This document shows positions 18,303 through 26,683 of a DNA stretch of 64,000 bases, one piece after another. A program made the translations under genes and the position numbers. Every line of letters begins with the position of its first letter. The first letter of the stretch is position 1. The notes under the pieces are model-generated. The model searched no databases and had not been told where the DNA came from. It worked only from the letters and a program-made list of their open reading frames with translations. This DNA is from Motiliproteus sp036961355 (lineage in GTDB: Bacteria > Pseudomonadota > Gammaproteobacteria > Pseudomonadales > Balneatricaceae), in contig JBALVL010000025.1 of NCBI GenBank assembly GCA_036961355.1, positions 1 to 64,000 of the forward strand, given 5' to 3'.

Positions 18303-18656
18303 TTATAATCCCCACAGTACCTGAACGCCCCACACCAGATAGGTGAACATCGCTGCTCCACAAATAACCTGGAACAAGAAACGAGGGCCGGTTGGCTTGA
18401 TGTAATCGGTAGAGATGCTCCACAGACCGATCCAGGCGTGAGCACCCAACGACAGCAAAGTCATCAAAGTAAACACCCGCATCCAAGTCTGGCTGAACAG
18501 ACCGCTCCACTGCTCGTAGGTCAAGCCGGAATTCGTTAGCAGATAAAAAAGAATGAATACCGTGTAAGCAAGCAGCACCACCGCAGTAGCGCGCTGAATC
18601 ATCCAGTCGTAGAGGCCGCTACGGCCAAAACTTGTAATAGTAGTTACCATATCCAT
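18303..18656 (-). CDS. sdhD: Succinate dehydrogenase membrane anchor subunit
   Basis: Small inner-membrane subunit that, with SdhC, binds ubiquinone and heme b. Three hydrophobic segments (~residues 20-40, 60-80, 92-113) are visible, and GAHAWIGLWSISTDY carries the expected heme-ligand His and the quinone-site Asp-Tyr. At 117 aa it is standard. Its start lies 13 bp inside the end of sdhC. Confidence 0.94.
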   Translation of the reverse strand: MDMVTTITSFGRSGLYDWMIQRATAVVLLAYTVFILFYLLTNSGLTYEQWSGLFSQTWMRVFTLMTLLSLGAHAWIGLWSISTDYIKPTGPRFLFQVICGAAMFTYLVWGVQVLWGL

Positions 18657-19021
18657 ACTCCTGCAAGCAGTACTGAAACAACACCGGCTGCAAGGGTAGC
18701 CTTGGCAATCATCGTACCGCTCTCCAACTCTTCACAGTAACCGCAATCCATAATCAGATGCTTAATACCGGCGAAGAAGTGATACAGCAGTGCAGATACC
18801 AGACCCCAGGCGATGAACTTAACGAAGAAGTTATCACTGAGCATATCGGCAATGGCGTTAAACCCCTGTTCAGACTCCAACGACAGATCAAAGGCGTACA
18901 GCATGAAAGCAACTCCTACAAAGAGGATGATGCCGGTAATGCGGTGCAATATCGATGAGATCGCAGGAAGGGGTTGCTTAATTGTGCGTAAATCTAGATT
19001 TACTGGTCTCGTTTTATTCAC
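18644..19021 (-). CDS. sdhC: Succinate dehydrogenase cytochrome b556 subunit
   Basis: Membrane anchor subunit, 125 aa with three membrane segments (~30-50, 67-88, 105-124). The signature SSILHRITG (~residue 24) contributes the quinone site, and LLYHFFAGIKHLIMD holds the heme-ligand His. It opens with GTG (NKTRPVNLDL follows), with only a weak ribosome-binding site visible. It is first in the leftward sdhCDAB operon, divergent from gltA. Confidence 0.94.
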   Translation of the reverse strand: MNKTRPVNLDLRTIKQPLPAISSILHRITGIILFVGVAFMLYAFDLSLESEQGFNAIADMLSDNFFVKFIAWGLVSALLYHFFAGIKHLIMDCGYCEELESGTMIAKATLAAGVVSVLLAGVWIW

Positions 19022-19468
19022 GGTTCTAATTCACACTCACGTTAGCCCACTGACGGGGCGATTAGAAGGACGTGCCTGGACACAAATTAAAGATTCTAAC
19101 CAGCAAAGACGCTGATTTTCCTCCCAACTTCGCCGCGAGAGTATACAGACCCAGACCGGGTAAAACAATCGGAGCGGTGCTAGACAAAAGGCAAAAACAC
19201 CCCCTTACCGTACACCAGCGTATACCAACAGACGGAGAACTTGATCATTACCACCAACCTCATATATATCAATCCCACCCCTTCATGCTGCATTGCGGCA
19301 ATAGGACTTTTTGTGCAATTGACTTTGACGACAATCGCCCTATAGTAATGGCTCTTTAAATGCTGACTGGCGCATAAACGAGTCACATTTTCTGCGTGAA
19401 TTGTTGCGATTCATCTTGTGAATTATCGCAGTCAAACCCATAAAAACACACCAATGATAGGAGCCGCC
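19022..19468. promoter_or_regulatory. Divergent sdhC/gltA control region
   Basis: About 450 non-coding bases between the sdh operon and gltA. Rightward, TTGACT (19319-19324) and TATAGT (19341-19346) with a 16-base spacer make a good sigma70 promoter for gltA, leaving a ~115-base leader. No leftward sdh promoter could be assigned with confidence. Confidence 0.65.
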
Positions 19469-20746
19469 ATGACTGACAAGAAAGCGTACCTGAAAGTCGA
19501 CGGTCTAGAAGAATCCATTGAACTGCCGGTAATGCACGGTACAGAAGGCCCCGACGTCGTTGACGTACGCGCCCTGGTCAGCAAAGGACTGTTCACCTAC
19601 GATCCTGGATTCATGTCCACAGCCGCTTGTGACTCATCAATTACATTCATCGATGGCGGAAAAGGCGTGCTGCTGCACGGCGGTTACCCGATCGAACAGC
19701 TGGCTGAAAAATCTGATTACATGGAAGTGTGTTTCCTGCTACTGAACGGCGAACTGCCTACCCCAGAGCAGAAAGAAGAGTTCGTTAATACCGTTAAAAA
19801 GCACACCATGCTGCACGAGCAGTTAAGCCACTTCTACAACGGCTTCCGACGCGATGCCCATCCCATGGCGATCATGTGTGGCGTAGTCGGCGCGCTGTCT
19901 GCTTTCTACCATGACTCTCTTGATATCAACGATGCACATCATCGTGAAGTCTGTGCTTTCCGCTTGATCGCCAAGATCCCGACGATCGCCGCGATGTGCT
20001 ACAAATACTCGTTGGGACAGCCATTCATGTTCCCACGCAACGATCTGAACTATGCAGAGAACTTCCTCTACATGATGTTTGGAACGCCGTGTGAAGAGTA
20101 TGTTCCGAACCCGATCGTCTCTAAGGCGATGGACAAGATCTTTGTACTACACGCCGATCACGAGCAGAATGCTTCGACCTCGACCGTACGCCTAGCCGGC
20201 TCTTCTGGCGCCAACCCATTCGCATGTATCGCATCAGGCATTGCAGCCTTGTGGGGACCTGCACACGGTGGTGCTAACGAAGCTGTACTAAGCATGCTGG
20301 AAGAGATCGGTGACGCCGATAACATTCCTGAGTTTGTTGCTAAGGCCAAGGATCCTAACGATCCATTCCGCCTGATGGGCTTCGGACACCGCGTATACCG
20401 CAATTTTGACCCGCGCGCCAAGGTAATGAAGGTTTCTTGCGATGAAGTTCTGAAAGAGCTTGGATTGGAAAACGATCCGCTGCTGAAGATCGCGAAAGAG
20501 CTTGAGAAGATCGCTCTTGAAGATCCCTACTTCGTTGAGCGTAAACTGTACCCGAATGTTGATTTCTACTCAGGCATCATCCTGAAAGCGATCGGCATCC
20601 CGACCAACATGTTTACCGTTATCTTCGCTCTGTCTCGTACCATCGGCTGGATCTCTCATTGGAGCGAGTTCCACTCAAGCCCCAACAAAATCGGTCGTCC
20701 ACGTCAGTTGTACACTGGTCCAAGCAAGCGCGACTATCCGGGTTAA
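19469..20746 (+). CDS. gltA: Citrate synthase (type II)
   Basis: Condenses oxaloacetate and acetyl-CoA to citrate, the TCA entry step. Conserved blocks: MCGVVGALSAFYHD, LHADHEQNASTSTVRLAGSS and GPAHGGANEAVL with catalytic His residues, GFGHRVYRNFDPRAKV, and VDFYSGI with the catalytic Asp. Homologues of this type are NADH-regulated hexamers (family knowledge). The frame opens at 19418, but the ATG at 19469 (MTDKKAYLKVDG) with TAGGAG seven bases ahead is the real start (425 aa). A strong terminator follows at 20764. Confidence 0.97.
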   Translation: MTDKKAYLKVDGLEESIELPVMHGTEGPDVVDVRALVSKGLFTYDPGFMSTAACDSSITFIDGGKGVLLHGGYPIEQLAEKSDYMEVCFLLLNGELPTPEQKEEFVNTVKKHTMLHEQLSHFYNGFRRDAHPMAIMCGVVGALSAFYHDSLDINDAHHREVCAFRLIAKIPTIAAMCYKYSLGQPFMFPRNDLNYAENFLYMMFGTPCEEYVPNPIVSKAMDKIFVLHADHEQNASTSTVRLAGSSGANPFACIASGIAALWGPAHGGANEAVLSMLEEIGDADNIPEFVAKAKDPNDPFRLMGFGHRVYRNFDPRAKVMKVSCDEVLKELGLENDPLLKIAKELEKIALEDPYFVERKLYPNVDFYSGIILKAIGIPTNMFTVIFALSRTIGWISHWSEFHSSPNKIGRPRQLYTGPSKRDYPG

Positions 20747-20763
20747 TCACCTTTGTGATATTG

Positions 20764-20791
20764 AAAAGGCCGCATTTATGCGGCCTTTTTT
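20764..20791 (+). terminator. gltA intrinsic terminator
   Basis: Stem AAAAGGCCGCAT/ATGCGGCCTTTT with a two-base centre and six T residues, 18 bases after the gltA stop. Confidence 0.95.
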
Positions 20792-20865
20792 GTGGATGAC
20801 GTTCGGGTTTTAGTTCGGCGGTTATTCTAGATTATTACGTGAACTGCTAGTTTTATTCCGCCTTA

Positions 20866-20920
20866 CCGAGCGGGCTCATTCTTTGCCGCGGCAAAGAACA
20901 GAACCAAGAAAACACTCGTC
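20866..20920. repeat. REP-like palindromic element
   Basis: The perfect 20-bp palindrome TTCTTTGCCGCGGCAAAGAA (20879-20898) sits in a context beginning CCGAGCGGG and ending ACAGAACCAAGAAAA. This resembles the dispersed CCGAGCGGGTTACTTTCTTTG-type repeats I recall from other gammaproteobacteria. Only one copy is visible in this window, so repeat status is an inference. It lies between the gltA terminator and the convergent rlmKL. Confidence 0.45.
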
Positions 20921-20973
20921 AAATCAGGACAACGACCAAACTCGCTGTCCATAACAACTAAACACAGAGCAGT

Positions 20974-23211
20974 CTACCTTCTCCCCCAAGGCGAAGAGTC
21001 ATCCGCACTCCGAGCCTTAGTGATCTTCCAACAGTTATGAATCTTCTTGTTGCGCTCAAAGTCCTTATCCAGACTCATGCCGGTAATATCCTTGACGGTA
21101 AACTGCTTTAACGCCTCCAGATCCATCTTAAACTTGCGCAGGTTATTGGAAAAGATCAGCACCCCATCCTGGTCCAGCAACTTCATCGCCTGTTCGATCA
21201 AGCTCACATGATCACGCTGCACATCGAACACATCGTGCATCCGTTTAGAATTGGAGAAACTCGGCGGATCCATGAAGATCAAGTCGAACGTCACATCGCG
21301 CTTGCGCGACATATCGCGCAGCCAGTTAACACAATCTTCCTGCAACGTCTCGTTAATCTTTTCGCTCATGCCGTTCAACGCGAAGTTCTTACGCGCCCAC
21401 TCCAGGTAGGTGGCCGACATATCAACACTGGTGGTCGAGACTGCGCCACCCAACGCAGCCTGTACCGTGGCCACCGAGGTGTAGCTGAACAGGTTGAGGA
21501 AACGCTTACCGCGACTATTGTCATGGATCCACTGTCGAATCGGCCGGTGGTCGAGGAACAGACCGGTATCGAGGTAATCGTGCAGGTTGACCAGCAATCG
21601 TGCTGCGCCCTCTTTGACCTCGAAGAACTCACCCTGCTGCGCCATACGTTGGTACTGCGCCTTACCTTCCTGTCGACGGCGCTGTTTCAGCACGATACGC
21701 TCAGACGGTACACCAGTAACCGCGGGCAGCACGTCCATCACCAGCTTGAGGCGTTCGTCGGCTTTGGCCGGATCGATCGAAATCGGCGGCGCGTACTCCT
21801 GCACGTGGAGCCATTCGTGGTAGCGGTCGATCGCCACCGCGTATTCGGGCATATCGGCGTCGTACAGGCGGTAACACTTGATCTCCTGCTTACGCGCCCA
21901 CTTGTCGAGCTGCTTCATGTTCTTGCGCAAGCGGTTGGAGAACATGTCCTGCGGCTGGTTCTCGGCCGGACGCCCTTGGGAAGGTTCGCGATTGCTGCGT
22001 GAGGCCAGAAACTGGTTCGACTCCACATCGAACAGCAGCAACTGGCTTGGGATAGCACCGTTGAACAATTTGTACTGCTTGCAGGAGTGGATCCCCACCG
22101 CCTTGCCCAGATCGGGGTTGCCGGTGAATACCGCCGCTTTCCAGCCTTCGAAATGCTGCTTCAGAGCGTCACCCAGGTGTTGGTATAGGTACTTAATGAC
22201 CGGGACTTCACCGAGCCGCTCGCCGTACGGCGGATTGGTCAGCAGCAGGCCCTGATCGAATTTTTTGTGGGTCAGCGGCTTGAGCTCGGACAGTTCGCGG
22301 TGCGAGATCCGTATCCAGCCATCAACACCGGCCAGCTTGGCGTTCTGCTTAGCGATCGACACCGCTTTGGGGCTGGCGTCGTAACCGTGTATTTCGGGCA
22401 TGTCGGTGCGCTCTTGCGCTTGCAACCGCAGCTGTCGGGCCTCGCGCTGCAAGCGCTGCCAAAGCTCAGTGTCGTGTTTGAGCCAGCGCTCAAACCCGAA
22501 GTGACGCCGAATCAGTCCCGGTGCGATATTAGCCGCCATCAACGCCGCTTCGATCAGCAGCGTGCCCGAGCCGCACATAGGATCGATCAGCGGTTTCTGC
22601 TCTGCCGCCATCGCCGGCCAGCTGCTGCGGATCAAAATCGCCGCCGCCAGGTTCTCTTTCAGTGGTGCAGCACCACCGGCGCTGCGGTAACCCCGTCGGT
22701 GCAGGCTGTCTCCCGACAGGTCCAGACTTAGATGCGCGTCACCTTGGGACAGATGCAGATTGATCCGCAGGTCGGGTTGATCTTTGCTGATCGATGGTCG
22801 CAGACCGGTGGCATCACGGACCTGATCGACAATCGCATCTTTGACTTTAAGTGCACCAAAATGGGTGTTATTGATGGCGCGGTTGGTGCCAGTGAACTGC
22901 ACCAACAAGCTGCCTTCGGAGCGCATGTGCTCGAGCCAGTTGACCTGCTGTACACCAGCGTAGAGTTCATCGGCCGATTCGGACGAGAAGCTGGCCAACG
23001 GCAGCAGGATACGGTTCGCCAAGCGCGACCACAGACAGACTTTATACGCTACCTCCAGATCACCATCGAAGTAAACACCAGCGACGGTCGATTTGGTCTT
23101 CTCTGCACCTAGCGCAGCCAACTCATCACTCAGTAGCAGCTCTAGTCCTTTCGGGCAAGTTGCGAAAAAACGTTTTTGTTCAATTACCTGAGATACATTT
23201 TCTTCAGACAC
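20974..23211 (-). CDS. rlmL: Bifunctional 23S rRNA methyltransferase RlmKL
   Basis: Two fused SAM-dependent methyltransferases acting on 23S rRNA (m2G2445 and m7G2069, E. coli numbering). An N-terminal THUMP domain (~50-160) leads into the RlmL domain with MCGSGTLLIEAAL and LTNPPYGERLGE, and the C-terminal RlmK domain contains RFLNLFSYTS and FMDPPSFSNSKRM. At 745 aa it is the full fused form. The start is GTG at 23211 with AGG about seven bases upstream. It is convergent with gltA and divergent from rmf, another ribosome-related gene. Confidence 0.95.
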   Translation of the reverse strand: MSEENVSQVIEQKRFFATCPKGLELLLSDELAALGAEKTKSTVAGVYFDGDLEVAYKVCLWSRLANRILLPLASFSSESADELYAGVQQVNWLEHMRSEGSLLVQFTGTNRAINNTHFGALKVKDAIVDQVRDATGLRPSISKDQPDLRINLHLSQGDAHLSLDLSGDSLHRRGYRSAGGAAPLKENLAAAILIRSSWPAMAAEQKPLIDPMCGSGTLLIEAALMAANIAPGLIRRHFGFERWLKHDTELWQRLQREARQLRLQAQERTDMPEIHGYDASPKAVSIAKQNAKLAGVDGWIRISHRELSELKPLTHKKFDQGLLLTNPPYGERLGEVPVIKYLYQHLGDALKQHFEGWKAAVFTGNPDLGKAVGIHSCKQYKLFNGAIPSQLLLFDVESNQFLASRSNREPSQGRPAENQPQDMFSNRLRKNMKQLDKWARKQEIKCYRLYDADMPEYAVAIDRYHEWLHVQEYAPPISIDPAKADERLKLVMDVLPAVTGVPSERIVLKQRRRQEGKAQYQRMAQQGEFFEVKEGAARLLVNLHDYLDTGLFLDHRPIRQWIHDNSRGKRFLNLFSYTSVATVQAALGGAVSTTSVDMSATYLEWARKNFALNGMSEKINETLQEDCVNWLRDMSRKRDVTFDLIFMDPPSFSNSKRMHDVFDVQRDHVSLIEQAMKLLDQDGVLIFSNNLRKFKMDLEALKQFTVKDITGMSLDKDFERNKKIHNCWKITKARSADDSSPWGRR

Positions 23212-23693
23212 AAGGTTACCTAATTAGTACAAATTCAAGTTGCCGAAAGCGACGATCAGCAAGCCAGTTGAAGGATCATAGCACCGTCGATTCACAAACA
23301 CGCGACCGGGTCTCCCGAGCACCATCGTACAAGGCCAAGCCACGATATTAAAAATTTTCACGTTTGGTCGTGTTAGCAAACACTGACCGTTAACGCCCGA
23401 GATAGCGGCGTATGGTGCAACTGCGTAATCATTTATTTAACACCACCGTCAAAATAGAGCAATTTATTGGTCGACAAACACCGCATAATCCGATAAATAT
23501 TTACCTGTTGGTTTTCTACCAACCATGCGACGGCAGCCAGGCTGCCCGATGTTCTCAACGCATGAATAGACCGAGTACGGAGCCGATGCAGTATCCTTGA
23601 GTGACAAACGTACCAACTGCCGCTGACTTAGCTCTCTGGCAACACCACTCAAAATTTCGTGCCCCGCCGACACAAAAAGAACGAGGCTATTGA
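23212..23693. promoter_or_regulatory. rlmKL/rmf intergenic region
   Basis: About 480 non-coding bases. They must hold the rightward rmf promoter and the leftward rlmKL promoter. The only clear structure is a short hairpin GGCAGCC-A-GGCTGCC at 23532-23546. No convincing gene or RNA is seen. Confidence 0.4.
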
Positions 23694-23903
23694 ATGAAGA
23701 GACAAAAAAGAGATCTATCCTCCCGGGCTTTCACACGCGGCTATCAAGCTGGCGTAGCAGGCAAATCTAAAGACGTATGTCCCACCCCTACAGGTGACAA
23801 CCGACACCACTGGATCACCGGCTGGCGCCAAGGGCGCTCCGATTTCTGGGATGGCTACCAAGGCATTTCAAACTTGCACTGCACCCCGGTTTTGACCAAT
23901 TAA
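23694..23903 (+). CDS. rmf: Ribosome modulation factor
   Basis: A small basic protein that converts 70S ribosomes into inactive 100S dimers in stationary phase (family knowledge). The N-terminal MKRQKRDLSSRAFTRGYQAG and the following GKSKDVCP...W..GWRQGR pattern match RMF closely. At 69 aa it is slightly longer than the E. coli protein, with a distinct C-terminal tail. A GAGG ribosome-binding site lies seven bases upstream. It is monocistronic, followed by a terminator at 23923. Confidence 0.93.
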   Translation: MKRQKRDLSSRAFTRGYQAGVAGKSKDVCPTPTGDNRHHWITGWRQGRSDFWDGYQGISNLHCTPVLTN

Positions 23904-23922
23904 CCTGGCTTATCTGGAACAA

Positions 23923-23950
23923 CAAAGGGCTCGCCATTGCGAGCCCTTTG
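23923..23950. terminator. Terminator between rmf and pyrD
   Basis: Perfect stem CAAAGGGCTCGC/GCGAGCCCTTTG with loop CATT, 20 bases after rmf. The U-run is short, but the symmetrical A/T ends suit both the rightward rmf and the leftward pyrD. Confidence 0.85.
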
Positions 23951-24026
23951 TGATCTACAGCAGCGACAACCTCCGCCCCAAGCCAGCCTAGGCCTATCTA
24001 ATACCCTCAAGGCCGAATCCTCATCG

Positions 24027-25049
24027 CTATTTTCTCAGCGCCGCAATCGCCTCTGCCGCCTCAGTGATCAGCACCGGCCCGCGGTAGATAAAACCACTGT
24101 ACAACTGTACCAGCGAAGCACCTGCTTCAATCTTTTCTCGCGCACCTGCTCCATCGCATATTCCGCCGACACCAATAATGGGTAACGCGCCATCTAACAC
24201 CTTAGCCAGATTGCGAATGACCGTGGTGGAAGCCGAACGTACCGGCGCGCCGCTAAGACCACCGGCTTCCTGGGCGACAGGAGAGCTCGAAACGCCGGTG
24301 CGCTCTACTGTCGTATTGGTTGCGATAACACCGTCGATGTTGTATTTGATCAGCGCCTGCCCCACCAACTCAGTCTCTTGCTGATCCATATCCGGTGCAA
24401 TTTTCACTGCGATCGGCACATAACGGCCATAAAAGTCAGCAAGCTTTGCCTGCTCCAGCTTCAACGCGGCCAGCAGATTATTGAGCGACTCACCAAACTG
24501 CAGCGTTCGTAGACCCGGTGTATTGGGTGATGAGACATTGACCGTGATATAGCTGGCACGGCTGTACACTTTACGTAAACAGAGCAGGTAATCATCGTTG
24601 GCGCACTCAACCGGGGTATCAAAATTCTTACCGATATTAATACCCAAAATGCCATCGAAACGGCTGTTATCAACCTGCTTTAACAGGTAGTCAACGCCTT
24701 TATTGTTGAACCCCATTCTATTGATGATCGCTTTATGCTCTGGAATGCGAAACAAGCGCGGTTTGGGATTGCCCGATTGTGGCCGTGGCGTGACGGTACC
24801 CACTTCGACAAAACCAAAACCCAGCGCAGCCAGACCATCGATATGCTCAGCATTTTTATCTAATCCTGCCGCCAGCCCGACAGCATTGGGGAACTGTAAC
24901 CCCATGACCTCAACCGGTGACTCGAAACTGGGGCAGATCAATCGACTCAGACCGGTAATATCACCCGCATCCATAGCCAGCATCGAGACACTGTGAGCGG
25001 TTTCAGGTTCAAGACGAAAAAGCAGAGATTGCAACACACTGTATGACAT
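24027..25049 (-). CDS. pyrD: Dihydroorotate dehydrogenase (quinone), class 2
   Basis: Oxidises dihydroorotate to orotate in pyrimidine synthesis, passing electrons through FMN to ubiquinone. Class 2 features: an N-terminal amphipathic membrane-associating segment (MSYSVLQSLLFRLEPETAHS), NAVGLAAGLDKN, and NVSSPNTPGLR with the catalytic Ser. GVGGICDGAGAREKIEAGA and VQLYSGFIYRGP bind FMN. The frame opens upstream, but the ATG at 25049 with GGGAG nine bases ahead gives the expected 340 aa. Confidence 0.96.
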   Translation of the reverse strand: MSYSVLQSLLFRLEPETAHSVSMLAMDAGDITGLSRLICPSFESPVEVMGLQFPNAVGLAAGLDKNAEHIDGLAALGFGFVEVGTVTPRPQSGNPKPRLFRIPEHKAIINRMGFNNKGVDYLLKQVDNSRFDGILGINIGKNFDTPVECANDDYLLCLRKVYSRASYITVNVSSPNTPGLRTLQFGESLNNLLAALKLEQAKLADFYGRYVPIAVKIAPDMDQQETELVGQALIKYNIDGVIATNTTVERTGVSSSPVAQEAGGLSGAPVRSASTTVIRNLAKVLDGALPIIGVGGICDGAGAREKIEAGASLVQLYSGFIYRGPVLITEAAEAIAALRK

Positions 25050-25199
25050 AGACGGGCTCCCGGTTATGCCGGGCATTATACGGAATGCAAGATACGATGC
25101 TAAGCCGAAAAGAGACTATCTGTAGGGAAATCCGGCTTTATTACGACTTTCTTACGCTAACGCTGTGCCGCAGAAGCGGCCAATTCAACTAACACGATA

Positions 25200-25703
25200 T
25201 CAGTGACCGGTATGTTCGGAGTGGCCCTTAGACTCCCCCCCTTCAGAGAAGCCGAAACCGGTGTCGATCCGTTGCATCTCCTTGAGTATCGATTCTATCA
25301 ACACGGCTACCGTTTCTTCGGAGTAAACAACGTGTCGCATCATATTCTCAGTTATCATCTGGCGTTTTTTGTAATGGCTGTATATAGCAAAGGTGAGAGC
25401 GGCAAGTCCGGTAACGGTGGTTTGTACTATGGCTTCATCGATAAAACTGTAGTGCACGCCAATCCCTTCGCTCAGCACCCCCAACGATGGCCATACCAGC
25501 ACCATAATTCCGGCAAATATGGACAACACAAATGCGGACTTATTGATTAAGGCATAGCTACGAGCCTTGATGTAGAGGTCATACGCCAGCAAGAATCGAC
25601 GCTGCGACTCAACCGTCGAATTGTTACTTTCCGGTCCCCACTGGGCTGAAGCGAAATCAAGCAACAATCGGGCACTGGTTTTATTGGCACTATAGATCGA
25701 CAC
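25200..25703 (-). CDS. Uncharacterized two-TM membrane protein
   Basis: Not recognised. The 167-aa protein has a polar N-terminus (~1-55), two membrane segments (~57-78 and ~93-112) joined by a short loop, then a ~50-residue soluble tail rich in Glu and Met ending in a His/Glu-rich tip. The topology recalls two-TM SLATT-like proteins, but no diagnostic motif is visible and no defence or nucleotide-signalling partner is nearby. The start is GTG at 25703 with a strong AGGAGGG. It reads leftward between a DUF2835 gene and pyrD. Confidence 0.65.
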   Translation of the reverse strand: MSIYSANKTSARLLLDFASAQWGPESNNSTVESQRRFLLAYDLYIKARSYALINKSAFVLSIFAGIMVLVWPSLGVLSEGIGVHYSFIDEAIVQTTVTGLAALTFAIYSHYKKRQMITENMMRHVVYSEETVAVLIESILKEMQRIDTGFGFSEGGESKGHSEHTGH

Positions 25704-25913
25704 TCATACCCTCCTGCACCAGAACACTAAACAGTACCAATGAGCACTGTGAACGTTTCGGTAAGTCTATGGCAGCATAGCCCAACAATGCCGGTGGCCA
25801 CACCAGCAACCGGATAGCCTGGAGCCTGCGGGGCAAACCAAGTGACGAGTGAGGTAATTTTGAGAAAGGATACAGAAGAAGGGATAATGAAGAAGTGTGA
25901 TCGGATCTGGCGA

Positions 25914-26141
25914 CTATAGACGCCGGATATCGACAAATTTACCATCGGCATCAAATTGGATATTAAATGAACCGCTGATCCCCTCACGAGTAACGAACGG
26001 GCTCAGAATTTTTACCGGAAATTGTATCGTACGACCATCACGCGAGCGGCAGGTTACAAAACGCGCCTGCCCCCGATAATACTTGAGGTATTCATCGGCA
26101 TCGACGCGTAGATCAACGATGATGTTCTGTAACTGTGCCAA
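25914..26141 (-). CDS. DUF2835 family small protein
   Basis: 75 aa, matching my recollection of the DUF2835 family: a VDLRVDADEYLKYYRGQA-type opening, then RSRDGRTIQFPV, LSPFVTREGISGSF and a C-terminal IRRL. Function is unknown; the family is small, cytoplasmic and widespread in marine gammaproteobacteria. The start is TTG with a weak ribosome-binding site; no ATG in frame would leave the conserved block intact. Confidence 0.75.
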   Translation of the reverse strand: MAQLQNIIVDLRVDADEYLKYYRGQARFVTCRSRDGRTIQFPVKILSPFVTREGISGSFNIQFDADGKFVDIRRL

Positions 26142-26291
26142 AACGTACCGAATCCCAAGAGCAAAATGTTCGACAGATCGCCTAGTCGCTAAATCGCAGG
26201 CGGCAAGCCTGCATTTAGATCTGCCTCTTCGAGGTTAAGACCAATCATCTTAATACAGTAATTGCAGTGCAAATTACTCGCACAAAGCTGA

Positions 26292-26579
26292 TCAGCTATC
26301 GTCCTTCACCTCTTCAGCCGGGGAATCACCCTGCTGATCCATTAATTGGCGCGACTGATCAGCGACCGCTGCAGGATCACTCTTAAGACGGTTCTTTCGC
26401 TTAGGCTGCTGAGATTGCCCAGCTGTTGCCTTTAAACGTTCCTGCTCATTTTGATAGACGCTACGCTGCTTAGGCTTGAGCTTGCCTTGGCTAGTGTGGC
26501 GAGGCTTGCGCTCCAGCTCAACCATATCTTCAACCGGGACTCTTCCCGCTTCGCGTCGAGTTTTTTTCTGACGTGTCAT
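26292..26579 (-). CDS. Small disordered basic protein of unknown function
   Basis: 95 aa, highly charged and probably unstructured: a basic first half (RQKKTRREAGR, KPRHTSQGKLKPKQR), Gln-rich middle and an acidic tail (EEVKDDS). The ribosome-binding site is strong (GGAGAAGAG before the ATG at 26579), so it is probably expressed. The opening faintly resembles YihI, an activator of the GTPase Der, but the match is too short to name it. It lies 104 bases after the GTPase gene ylqF. Confidence 0.6.
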   Translation of the reverse strand: MTRQKKTRREAGRVPVEDMVELERKPRHTSQGKLKPKQRSVYQNEQERLKATAGQSQQPKRKNRLKSDPAAVADQSRQLMDQQGDSPAEEVKDDS

Positions 26580-26683
26580 CTCTTCTCCTCTGTGCCACTG
26601 TCTTGTGCGGCACTATTTATCATGTATGAGTACGACCGCAGTCGCACTGCTAAAAAAGGTAGTTATCAGGACCGCTCGGGATT

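Noticed and set aside
25200..25703. Reading the two-TM protein as a SLATT-type defence effector
   Set aside because: Topology alone is not enough, no nucleotide-signalling or defence gene adjoins it, and the neighbours are housekeeping genes.
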